Notes under the pieces: generated by a model | What the model was told of the DNA's origin: nothing | Seen by the model: the letters and a program-made list of their open reading frames with translations, nothing else | Databases searched by the model: none | Position numbers and translations under genes: made by a program | Shown here: piece by piece, positions 6,949-14,300 of the stretch | How the letters are laid out: each line of letters opens with the position of its first letter | Numbering within the stretch: position 1 is the stretch's first letter | Origin: CAZVCG01 sp964626265 | Lineage (GTDB): Bacteria; Pseudomonadota; Alphaproteobacteria; UBA9219 | Direction of reading: 5' to 3' | Assembly (NCBI GenBank): GCA_964626265.1 | Contig: CAZVCG010000025.1 | Coordinates: forward strand, 1 to 29,958 | Length of the DNA stretch: 29,958 nt

Positions 6949-6969
6949 CCGACGATGAACAGTCGTCGG
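6949..6969 (+). other. Stem-loop CCGACGA/TCGTCGG upstream of rplK
   Basis: A perfect 7-bp stem with a 7-base loop (TGAACAG) begins two bases after the L1-binding structure. It could be part of the same leader fold or protect the rplK mRNA. No T-run follows. Confidence 0.4.
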
Positions 6970-7007
6970 GAGGAGGGGCGTTCCCTTCGAAAAATTGAAG
7001 AAAGAGT

Positions 7008-7058
7008 CATGTGGCGCGCGGACGCTCGCCGCTGGATTCCCGCTTTCGCGGGAATGAC
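7008..7058 (+). repeat. CTGGATTCCCGC dispersed repeat, copy A
   Basis: Hairpin 1 is GGCGCGC-GGAC-GCTCGCC (7013-7030, one mismatch). It is followed by G and the conserved CTGGATTCCCGC-TTTC-GCGGGAATGAC hairpin. It lies in the rplK leader, 26 bases before the start codon. Confidence 0.8.
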
Positions 7059-7084
7059 ACTCGTGGGAGCGAAGAGAGGATACT

Positions 7085-7516
7085 ATGGCAAAGGAAATAG
7101 TAGGTTACATCAAGTTGCAGGTTCCTGCGGGAGCCGCCAACCCGTCGCCGCCCATCGGGCCGGCGCTTGGTCAACGCGGCTTGAACATCATGGAGTTCTG
7201 CAAGCAGTTCAACGCCAAGACGCAAAAAATGGAAAAGGGCATGCCCATTCCCGTCGTCATCACGGCGTTTTCGGACCGCACGTTCACCTTTATCACCAAG
7301 CAGCCGCCGAATACGTACTGGATCAAGAAGGCCGCCAAGATCGAAAGCGGTTCGAAGACACCGGGCACGGCTGTCGTCGCCACGATAACGATGGCGCAGA
7401 TCCGCGACATCGCGAAAGAGAAAATGGTGGATATGAACGCCAACGACATCGACGCGGCTTGCCAGATGTTGATCGGTTCGGCGCGTTCCATGGGCATTCA
7501 AGTGGTGGAGAAGTAA
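7085..7516 (+). CDS. rplK: 50S ribosomal protein L11
   Basis: L11 is part of the GTPase-associated centre of the large subunit, next to the L10-L12 stalk, where it contacts elongation and release factors. The 143-residue protein is full length. The N-terminal domain begins IVGYIKLQVPAGAANPSPPIG, with the proline-rich loop used in factor sensing. The C-terminal rRNA-binding domain ends with GSARSMGIQV. GAGAGGA precedes the ATG. It is followed after three bases by rplA, the usual L11 operon, and is probably controlled by L1 binding at 6898-6946. Confidence 0.98.
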   Translation: MAKEIVGYIKLQVPAGAANPSPPIGPALGQRGLNIMEFCKQFNAKTQKMEKGMPIPVVITAFSDRTFTFITKQPPNTYWIKKAAKIESGSKTPGTAVVATITMAQIRDIAKEKMVDMNANDIDAACQMLIGSARSMGIQVVEK

Positions 7517-7519
7517 GTC

Positions 7520-8224
7520 ATGGCTCACGGCAAGAAATTCCGCAAGGTGATCAAGAACGTCGACCGCAAGCAAGCGTATGCGCTTGAAGCCGCCGTTAAG
7601 CTGATCAAGAAGAACGTGGCCGAAGCGGGGCGCAAGTTCGATGAATCCATCGAAATCGCCATGAACCTCGGCGTCGATACGAAGATGTCGGATCAGAACG
7701 TGCGCGGCATGGTGCAATTGCCTCACGGCACGGGCAAGAGCGTGCGCGTGGCCGTTTTCGCCAAGGGCGACAAGGCCGATGCCGCGAAAGCCGCAGGAGC
7801 CGACGTCGTCGGCGCCGACGATCTCGCCGAGAAGATTCAGGGCGGGTTCATGGACTTCGAACGCGTGATCGCGACGCCCGATATGATGGGCGTCGTCGGC
7901 AAGCTGGGTAAAATCCTCGGCACGCGCGGCTTGATGCCTAACCCCAAGCTGGGCACCGTTACGCCAAACGTCGCCGAAGCCGTTAAGGCTGCCAAGGCGG
8001 GTTCGATCGAGTTCCGCGCCGAGAAAGCGGGCATCGTTCACGCAGGCGTGGGCAAAGCCAGCTTTACGGAGCAGGCCTTGGTCGAAAACGTTCGCGCTTT
8101 TGTGGCCGCCATTACGAAGGCGAAGCCGAGCGGCGTAAAAGGCACGTATATCAACCGCATCACGTTGTCGTCCACCATGGGGCCGGGCGTGAAGGTCGAT
8201 TTGACGACGATTGGCGCGGCTTAA
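7520..8224 (+). CDS. rplA: 50S ribosomal protein L1
   Basis: L1 binds the mobile stalk of 23S rRNA at the E site and represses its own operon. The 234-residue protein is complete, with the family signature around TPDMMGVVGKLGKILGTRGL and MPNPKLGTVT near residues 116-155, the conserved RNA-contact region. It starts three bases after rplK, with GGAG inside the rplK end as ribosome-binding site, so it is translationally coupled. A hairpin at 8240-8263 follows the stop and may separate it from rplJL. Confidence 0.98.
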   Translation: MAHGKKFRKVIKNVDRKQAYALEAAVKLIKKNVAEAGRKFDESIEIAMNLGVDTKMSDQNVRGMVQLPHGTGKSVRVAVFAKGDKADAAKAAGADVVGADDLAEKIQGGFMDFERVIATPDMMGVVGKLGKILGTRGLMPNPKLGTVTPNVAEAVKAAKAGSIEFRAEKAGIVHAGVGKASFTEQALVENVRAFVAAITKAKPSGVKGTYINRITLSSTMGPGVKVDLTTIGAA

Positions 8225-8239
8225 ATGGTTAATAATATT

Positions 8240-8263
8240 GCCCCACTTTGAAAAAAGTGGGGC
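8240..8263 (+). terminator. GAAA-loop hairpin after rplA, possible terminator or attenuator
   Basis: GCCCCACTTT-GAAA-AAAGTGGGGC is a perfect 10-bp stem with a GNRA tetraloop, 15 bases after the rplA stop. Only a mixed tract (TATTGCGCTC) follows, so classical intrinsic termination would be inefficient. It may be an attenuator, an RNase-processing site or a 3'-end stabiliser. Confidence 0.5.
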
Positions 8264-8328
8264 TATTGCGCTCTTGCTTTCGGCTTATGGGTCGATTATA
8301 GAGAGCGTTCCTGTCCGAGACTGCGGGT

Positions 8329-8397
8329 CCTTGTCACTTACTGACTGAGAGAATATTCCAGAAATTGGAACGTCTTCTAAGTCGGTAAGTGACAGGG
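8329..8397 (+). promoter_or_regulatory. Candidate L10 leader stem-loop of the rplJL mRNA
   Basis: Bases 8329-8346 pair with 8380-8397 over 18 positions, with only G-T wobbles interrupting. Inside is a second short hairpin, TTCCA-GAAAT-TGGAA (8356-8370), separated by asymmetric unpaired bases. In many bacteria the L10-L12 complex binds a leader of this kind upstream of rplJ. Here it is about 310 bases before rplJ, with repeats B and C in between. The rest of the 483-bp rplA-rplJ spacer shows no gene. Confidence 0.45.
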
Positions 8398-8552
8398 TTA
8401 AAACGTCAGCCTTTGCGCCTTTGGCGCTTCGGCTCGACAAGCCAGCATAGACGGTTTGAATAACGATACGCGGCGGACATGTTCCGTTTTCCGGGTTTCA
8501 AACTCTACAGCGTTCGTTTCTCGACTCTTTCCCGGACATGAAAAGATTGTGG

Positions 8553-8603
8553 GTCATCCCCGTGAAAACGGGGATCCAGCGGCGAGCGTCTGCGAGCCAC
8601 ATG
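8553..8603 (-). repeat. CTGGATTCCCGC dispersed repeat, copy B
   Basis: Read on the minus strand, it has the same layout as copy A: GGCTCGC-AGAC-GCTCGCC, then G, then CTGGATCCCCG with a stem ATCCCCGT/ACGGGGAT. The flanking CATGTGGC is also shared with copy A. It faces copy C nine bases away, so B and C form an inverted pair. Confidence 0.8.
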
Positions 8604-8611
8604 ACTCATAT

Positions 8612-8657
8612 AACGCGTAGACACGCGTTGCTGGATTCCCGCTTTCGCGGGAATGAC
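8612..8657 (+). repeat. CTGGATTCCCGC dispersed repeat, copy C
   Basis: Hairpin 1 here is AACGCGT-AGAC-ACGCGTT, a perfect 7-bp stem with a sequence different from copies A, B and D but the same 7-4-7 geometry. It is followed by G and a hairpin 2 identical to copy A (8630-8659 matches 7031-7060 exactly). It lies 50 bases upstream of rplJ. Confidence 0.85.
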
Positions 8658-8707
8658 ACAAATGCAAGTGTCGTCCTTTGGGATGACGCAGTAGAAAGGG
8701 GTAACAC

Positions 8708-9226
8708 ATGAGTGCCAATCGTGCAGCTAAACAGAAGCTCGTCGATGCTCTGGGCGCTGAGATTAAGGACGTCGGTCTGCTCGTCGTCGTGCAGCAGAAC
8801 GGCCTGAACGCCGATGAAACGCTCGACCTTCGCCGCAAGATGCGGGCCGCGGGCGTGACGTTGAAGGTCGGCAAGAACACGCTGGTCAAGCGGGCGATCA
8901 AGGACACCAAGCTCGAAGGGCTTGCGCAGTTCATGAAAGGCCCGACGGCTCTGGCGTTTTCGAAGGATCCTGTCGCGGCGGCCAAGGTGGCGGCAGAGTT
9001 CGCCAAGAAAAACGAAAAGCTCAAGATCGTCGGCGCGGTCATGGGCGATCAACTTTTGGATGCCAAGGGCGCTATGGCTCTGGCCACATTGCCGTCGCTC
9101 GATGAGCTTCGCGGCAAGCTGGTCGGCTTGCTCGTCGCTCCGGCGACGAAGATCGCGTGCGTGTTGCAGGCTCCGGCCGGCCAACTCGCCCGTGTAATGG
9201 GCGCGCGCGCCAAACAGGCGGCTTAA
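8708..9226 (+). CDS. rplJ: 50S ribosomal protein L10
   Basis: L10 anchors the L7/L12 dimers to 23S rRNA as the base of the ribosomal stalk, and regulates rplJL translation. The 172-residue protein is complete. It has the N-terminal RNA-binding region with LDLRRKMRAAGVTLKVGKNT at about 39-58, and the C-terminal helix (about 137-172) rich in Ala that recruits L7/L12. GAAAGGGG precedes the ATG. It is followed by rplL after 54 bases that contain a GC-rich hairpin. Confidence 0.97.
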   Translation: MSANRAAKQKLVDALGAEIKDVGLLVVVQQNGLNADETLDLRRKMRAAGVTLKVGKNTLVKRAIKDTKLEGLAQFMKGPTALAFSKDPVAAAKVAAEFAKKNEKLKIVGAVMGDQLLDAKGAMALATLPSLDELRGKLVGLLVAPATKIACVLQAPAGQLARVMGARAKQAA

Positions 9227-9232
9227 CCAATA

Positions 9233-9252
9233 CGCGGGGATGGAACCCCGCG
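9233..9252 (+). other. GC-rich stem-loop between rplJ and rplL
   Basis: CGCGGGG-ATGGAA-CCCCGCG is a perfect 7-bp stem with a 6-base loop, 6 bases after the rplJ stop and just before the rplL ribosome-binding site (AGGAGAG). It may protect the rplL message or insulate its initiation, which would help make several L7/L12 copies per L10. No T-run follows, so it is unlikely to be a terminator. Confidence 0.5.
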
Positions 9253-9280
9253 CTACCAACTAAACATAAGGAGAGTAAAA

Positions 9281-9655
9281 ATGTCTAATCTCGATAAAAT
9301 CGTTGAAACGCTTTCGGCTCTGACCGTTATCGAAGCGGCTGAGCTGTCGAAGATGCTGGAAGAAAAGTGGGGCGTGAGCGCCGCGGCTCCTGTGGCCGTT
9401 GCCGCCGTTGCCGGTGGCGCCGCTGCGGCTCCTGCCGAAGAGCAGACCGAGTTCACGCTCGTTCTGGCCGCCGCAGGCGACAAGAAGATCGACGTCATCA
9501 AGGAAGTCCGCGCGATCACGAACCTCGGCCTCAAGGAAGCCAAGGATCTGGTCGAAGGCGCGCCGAAGACCGTCAAGGAAGGCTTGTCGAAGGCCGACGC
9601 CGAGAAGTTCAAGAAGGCTCTTGAAGCCGCCGGCGCGAAGGTCGAGCTTAAGTAA
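9281..9655 (+). CDS. rplL: 50S ribosomal protein L7/L12
   Basis: L7/L12 is the flexible multi-copy stalk protein that recruits and activates translational GTPases. The 124-residue protein is complete. It has an N-terminal dimerisation domain (about 1-35), an Ala/Val/Gly hinge (about 36-53) and the globular C-terminal domain with KKIDVIKEVRAITNLGLKEA and the signature GAPKTVKEGLSKADAEKFK. AGGAGAG precedes the ATG with good spacing. A strong terminator about 90 bases after the stop suggests that much transcription ends here rather than continuing into rpoB. Confidence 0.98.
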   Translation: MSNLDKIVETLSALTVIEAAELSKMLEEKWGVSAAAPVAVAAVAGGAAAAPAEEQTEFTLVLAAAGDKKIDVIKEVRAITNLGLKEAKDLVEGAPKTVKEGLSKADAEKFKKALEAAGAKVELK

Positions 9656-9699
9656 GGCGCTTCGTTAGCGAGCCTCTTGGCGAGCTTACGAAAGCCTTA
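9653..9699 (+). other. Imperfect long stem-loop at the rplL 3' end
   Basis: TAAGGCGCTTCGTTAG (from the rplL stop) pairs imperfectly with CTTACGAAAGCCTTA at 9685-9699, with an inner GCC/GGC hairpin. It overlaps the stop codon and precedes repeat copy F and the terminator. It may stabilise the rplJL message. Confidence 0.35.
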
Positions 9700-9738
9700 T
9701 CCCGATGAAAATCGGGATCCATTCAGAACTCATCTGAA
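9699..9738 (-). repeat. Diverged CTGGATTCCCGC-type repeat, copy F
   Basis: Read on the minus strand it is TTCAGA-TGAGT-TCTGAA, then TGGATCCCGAT-TTTC-ATCGGGAT. The two-hairpin order matches copies A-D, but hairpin 1 is 6-5-6 and its sequence is unrelated. On the plus strand the inner loop of hairpin 2 is GAAA. It lies between rplL and the terminator. Confidence 0.55.
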
Positions 9739-9744
9739 ACCACT

Positions 9745-9785
9745 AAAAGCGGGCGAGGGGGAAACCTCCGCCCGTTTCGTTTTGT
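9745..9785 (+). terminator. Rho-independent terminator after rplL
   Basis: CGGGCG and AGG on the 5' arm pair with CCT and CGCCCG on the 3' arm across one bulged base, with a short purine loop. The stem is followed by TTTCGTTTTGTT. This is a conventional intrinsic terminator between rplL and the next gene, implying that rpoB needs its own promoter or read-through. Confidence 0.75.
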
Positions 9786-9800
9786 TGGCCCCATCAAAGG

Positions 9801-9840
9801 TTTTGAAAGCAAATAATATGTCTATCTATTTGTTTCAAAA
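9801..9840. other. AT-rich inverted repeat upstream of the 393-residue orphan
   Basis: TTTTGAAAGCAAATA (9801-9815) and TATTTGTTTCAAAA (9827-9840) are complementary over 14 positions with one bulged G and an 11-base loop. There is no T-run after it and no coding potential. It may be an operator or a second RNA hairpin; it precedes the orphan start by about 95 bases. Confidence 0.55.
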
Positions 9841-9933
9841 TATAAAATGTTTATTCCATGCTTAATCGTTTGTAAATCCTCATGTGCTAATATTGTCAAC
9901 GTATTTTAAAGCATGTTTTTAGGAGAGCCATAT

Positions 9934-11115
9934 ATGGGCGCGATATGGAGCAATATTTTATATGGCGTTGAAAACGCTTTGCAAAATGTAAACGACGGCC
10001 TTGCGCGGATTTTTCCGGGTTTGGCTAAAGAACCTGCAGATCCAAAGCGTGAACTTTGGTATGATGTCAAAGAATTATGCAGACAGGGGAATCCGCAAAA
10101 AAATTATGAGCGGCTTCCTTTTACGCCTGAAGCCCGCAAGGCATACGAAAAGGTCATGAAAGGTCTTGGAACCGTTCCGGACGGTTTCAAGGACTTCACG
10201 TTGCCTCTTGTCGCAGAATTGTTGGGTAATTTTGAGGGCACTTATGAGATCGCGGAAGAAATTCGCACCCAACTCCTAAAGCGGCAGCAACCTACTTGGG
10301 GAAAACATTATAAAACAGGCGTCAGCAGCGATAACATTACAATACAACGCGTTTACAATTCCGATTTTGAAATGCGCACCCATGCGATAGAGCCGTCAGA
10401 ACTGCCGTCATATGCCAGATTTATAGAAATATACAATAGTTTTGCGCCGGATTTGGTGCGGAACAATCCGGTTGACGCAGCCATTATTGCTAAAAAGGAA
10501 GCTGCTTCTGGGCCAGCGGTGCCGGTTGAGCGAGAAGTCATCGAACAAAAACCCGTTACATCAGAAAAGAAAAAGGAGGCCAAAGGATATTTGGGCCACT
10601 TGAAAGGTAAATATAAATTTCAACCCAAAGCTTACCAGGAGATTGAATCCTTTTCAGAAAAGATAGCGGCTAATGATCGGTTTGCCATCAATCAATTGAA
10701 AGGAGATAACCTTCTGCTGGAAAAGCAGTGTATTGCTATAGACCAAATCTGTCAGGCATGGGCGCAAGAACCGCAAGCCGGAAAAAACTTTGCGGATTTC
10801 CTTATCAGGGAAAACGGCGTCGATTTCAGGAAAATGGCCTATACTTACGACAAGCATAAGAAAATTATTGAGGCTGACCCGATGGCAGAGATGAGAAATT
10901 TCCTTGGGGAAACGGGCAAGGATCATCCTGCTATCAATTATATCGCAGATGCTTGCAAGGAATGTTTTGACGCAAAAGCTAAGATTCCTCTCCGGGCTGG
11001 ATTGAACAGTCTCAAATCTGATGCTGCGAAATCGCTTGAGGTGGGGAAAAATATAGCAGAAAATTCATCAGCAGGTCGTCCAAACTTGACCCGGCCACGC
11101 GGTTTTGGTTTATAG
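9934..11115 (+). CDS. Hypothetical protein between rplL and rpoB (393 aa)
   Basis: No family is recognised. The ATG at 9934 is preferred over one at 9913 because AGGAG lies 8 bases upstream. The N-terminal 190 residues are mixed helical. A low-complexity linker rich in Glu/Lys/Pro (about 200-215) leads to a helical C-terminal half with many charged residues and a polar tail ending GRPNLTRPRGFGL. There is no signal peptide or membrane span. Codons look more A+T-rich than in rplL and rpoB. It is isolated by a terminator upstream and a 256-bp spacer before rpoB, so it is probably its own transcription unit. Its position inside the rplJL-rpoBC block is unusual. Confidence 0.7.
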   Translation: MGAIWSNILYGVENALQNVNDGLARIFPGLAKEPADPKRELWYDVKELCRQGNPQKNYERLPFTPEARKAYEKVMKGLGTVPDGFKDFTLPLVAELLGNFEGTYEIAEEIRTQLLKRQQPTWGKHYKTGVSSDNITIQRVYNSDFEMRTHAIEPSELPSYARFIEIYNSFAPDLVRNNPVDAAIIAKKEAASGPAVPVEREVIEQKPVTSEKKKEAKGYLGHLKGKYKFQPKAYQEIESFSEKIAANDRFAINQLKGDNLLLEKQCIAIDQICQAWAQEPQAGKNFADFLIRENGVDFRKMAYTYDKHKKIIEADPMAEMRNFLGETGKDHPAINYIADACKECFDAKAKIPLRAGLNSLKSDAAKSLEVGKNIAENSSAGRPNLTRPRGFGL

Positions 11116-11240
11116 TTAAAGAGCATCCGCGCTTTCTGAACCAATAATATTAATATAGAAACATAATCCTATAATTTGGCTCAAAGATTCATGTGGGGCC
11201 AAAAATATATTCCTTGCCCTTAGTGGCCGGGAATCTCATA

Positions 11241-11270
11241 TTGCCTGCATCTTAATCACATAAATAACAT
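11241..11270 (+). promoter_or_regulatory. Weak candidate promoter for rpoBC
   Basis: TTGCCT at 11241-11246 and TAACAT at 11265-11270 are 18 bases apart, about 100 bases before rpoB. The same -10 hexamer appears at mazEF. A TATAAT at 11170-11175 is a second possible -10, but no good -35 partner lies upstream of it. A promoter here is expected because a terminator follows rplL. The rest of the 11116-11371 spacer shows no gene. Confidence 0.3.
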
Positions 11271-11371
11271 CGCGCCGCACGAGGATTTGACCCCGTGGGC
11301 ACGGCGTTGTTTTTGGCTTTTTCGCACCAGCCGCCGCGCAATGAAACGCGGCACATATATAAGAGGCAATC

Positions 11372-14300
11372 ATGGCGCAGTTTTCTTCATCGGGTCTTAT
11401 GTCCAGCACAGCCCTGAGCAACGGTTTCAGCGGTCGCTTTAAGCCGCGCCGCAGTTTCGGCCGCATTCCCGAAGTTGCGGAAATGCCGAACTTGATCGAG
11501 GTGCAACGGCGTTCGTATGAAAACTTTTTGCAGATGGAAGTGCGCCCTGCGGACCGCCAGCGCATGGGCCTTCAGGAAGTTTTATCATCAGCGTTCCCGA
11601 TCAAGGATTTCGCCGAGCGCGCCGTTCTCGATTTCGTGTCCTATGAACTGGAACAGCCCAAGTATGACGTCGAGGAATGTCAGCAGCGCGGGATGACCTA
11701 TGCCGCGCCGCTCAAGGTCACGTTGCGCCTCACGGTGTTCGATGTCGATGAAAGCACGGGCGTGAAGTCCATCCGCGACATCAAGGAACAAGACGTTTAC
11801 ATGGGCGACATGCCGCTCATGACGGCCAACGGCACGTTCGTCATCAACGGCACGGAACGCGTCATAGTCAGCCAGATGCACCGCAGCCCTGGCGTGTTCT
11901 TCGACCACGACAAGGGCAAGAGCCATTCGTCGGGCAAATACCTGTTCGCCGCGCGCATCATTCCCTATCGCGGGTCTTGGCTCGATTTCGAATTCGACGC
12001 CAAGGATTTGGTCTATGTTCGTATCGACCGCCGCCGCAAGCTGCCTGTGACGACGCTTTTATACGCGCTCGACAGTTCCGAGACGGAAAAACTTCGCGCC
12101 AAGCGCATGAAGGAAGGCAAGCCGCTCGCGCCGCATGAAGTTCAAGGCATGACGAAGGAGGAAATCCTCGCGTGCTTTTATGACACTATTCTTTACAAGC
12201 GCGCCAAGAACGGATGGACGACGGCGTTCAATGCCGAGCGCATGAAGGGCCAGAAACTGTTGAACGACCTGATCGACGCACGGACGGGAAAGTCCGTCGC
12301 CGAGGCAGGTTCCAAGATGTCGGCGCGCGTTATCGCGAAGCTGGAAGAAAAAGGGTTAAAAGAGATCCTTCTTCAGCAGGAAGAGCTGGTCGGACAATAT
12401 CTGGCCTCTGACATGATCGATGAAACCAACGGCGTCGTGCTGTTCGAAGCCGGCGACGAATTGACAGCCGCAGTGATCGAACAACTGGAGCAGAGCGGCA
12501 TTAAGGAAATTCCCGTTCTAGGCATCGATCACGTCAACGTAGGTCCCTACATCCGCAACACTATGGCCGCCGACAAGAACGCGACGCGAGAAGACGCATT
12601 GATCGACATCTACCGAGTCATGCGGCCGGGCGAGCCGCCGACCGTCGAATCCGCCGAAGCTCTCTTTTACGGCATGTTCTTCGACAAGGAACGGTATGAC
12701 CTGTCGCCAGTAGGCCGCGTGAAGATGAACTCGCGTCTCGGTTTCAAGACGGACGATCAATTGCGCGTGCTCCGCAAGGAAGACATCCTCAAGATCTTGC
12801 GCATTATGGTCGATCTCAAGGACGGCCGCGGCGAAATCGACGATATCGATCATCTCGGCAACCGCCGCGTGCGCTCGGTCGGCGAATTAATGGAAAATCA
12901 ATATCGTCTTGGTCTGTTGCGCATGGAACGGGCGATCCGCGAGCGCATGAGCTCGATCGAGATCGATACGGTCATGCCGCATGACCTGATCAACGCCAAG
13001 CCCGCCGCCGCCGTGGTGCGCGAGTTCTTCGGCTCGTCGCAGCTCAGCCAATTCATGGATCAGACCAACCCGCTGTCGGAAATCACGCACAAACGGCGCG
13101 TTTCGGCCCTTGGTCCGGGCGGTCTGACGCGCGAACGCGCGGGCTTTGAAGTACGCGACGTGCATCCAACGCACTATGGCCGTATTTGCCCGATCGAAAC
13201 GCCGGAAGGTCCGAATATCGGCCTTATCAACTCGTTGGCCACGTATGCTCGCGTCAACCAATACGGCTTTATCGAAAGCCCGTATCGCCGCGTGAAAAAC
13301 GCCAAGGTGACGTCGGAAGTCGTTTACCTGTCGGCCATGGAAGAAGGCCAGTTCACCATCGCCCAGGCGAATGCCGAACTCGACAAGAACGGCAAGTTCG
13401 TCAACGAAACCATCGTGGCCCGCAAGAACGGCGAAAACATCGTTGCGCCTGCGGAGTCTATTGATTTCATCGATGTGTCGCCCAAACAGATCGTTTCTGT
13501 CGCCGCCGCGCTAATTCCGTTTTTGGAAAACGACGACGCGAACCGCGCCCTTATGGGATCGAACATGCAACGTCAGGCAGTGCCCTTGCTGCGCAATGAC
13601 GCGCCGCTGGTCGGCACCGGCATGGAAGGCATCGTGGCCCGCGACTCCGGCGTGGCGATCGCAGCCAAGCGTACCGGCATCGTCGATCAGGTTGACGCGA
13701 CGCGCATCGTCGTCCGCGCTACGGAAGAGACCGATCCTTCGGCTCCTGGCGTCGATATCTATAATATGTTGAAGTTCCAACGTTCGAACCAGAGCACGTG
13801 CATCACCCAGCGTCCTATCGTTCGCGTGGGCGACGTCGTCAAGCAGGGCGACATCATCGCCGACGGCCCTTCGACGCAGCTCGGCGAGTTGGCGTTGGGC
13901 CGCAACGTGCTTGTCGCGTTTATGCCCTGGAACGGCTACAACTTCGAAGACTCGATCCTGATTTCAGAGCGCATCGTGTCTGAGGATGTGTTCACCTCGA
14001 TCCACATCGAGGAATTCGAGGTCATGGCCCGCGACACCAAGCTGGGTCAGGAAGAAATCACGCGCGATATACCGAACGTCGGCGAGGAAGCTCTCAAGAA
14101 CCTCGACGAAGCGGGCATTGTCTACATAGGCGCGGAAGTGAATCCGGGCGACATCCTTATCGGCAAAGTCACGCCGAAAGGCGAAAGCCCGATGACTCCC
14201 GAAGAAAAACTTTTACGCGCTATTTTCGGAGAAAAAGCCGCCGACGTGCGCGACACGTCGCTGCGTCTGCCGCCGGGCGTGACGGGAACCGTCGTCGAAG

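Noticed and set aside
7007..8041. 344-residue open frame on the minus strand
   Set aside because: It lies antisense to rplK and rplA, both fully recognised. Its sequence is His/Arg/Asp-rich in the way typical of shadow frames.
7008..8657. CRISPR-like array from the repeated palindromes
   Set aside because: Copies are few, irregularly spaced and in both orientations, with genes between them; no cas genes are visible.
9677..9865. 62-residue open frame after rplL
   Set aside because: It reads straight through repeat copy F and the intrinsic terminator and has no ribosome-binding site.
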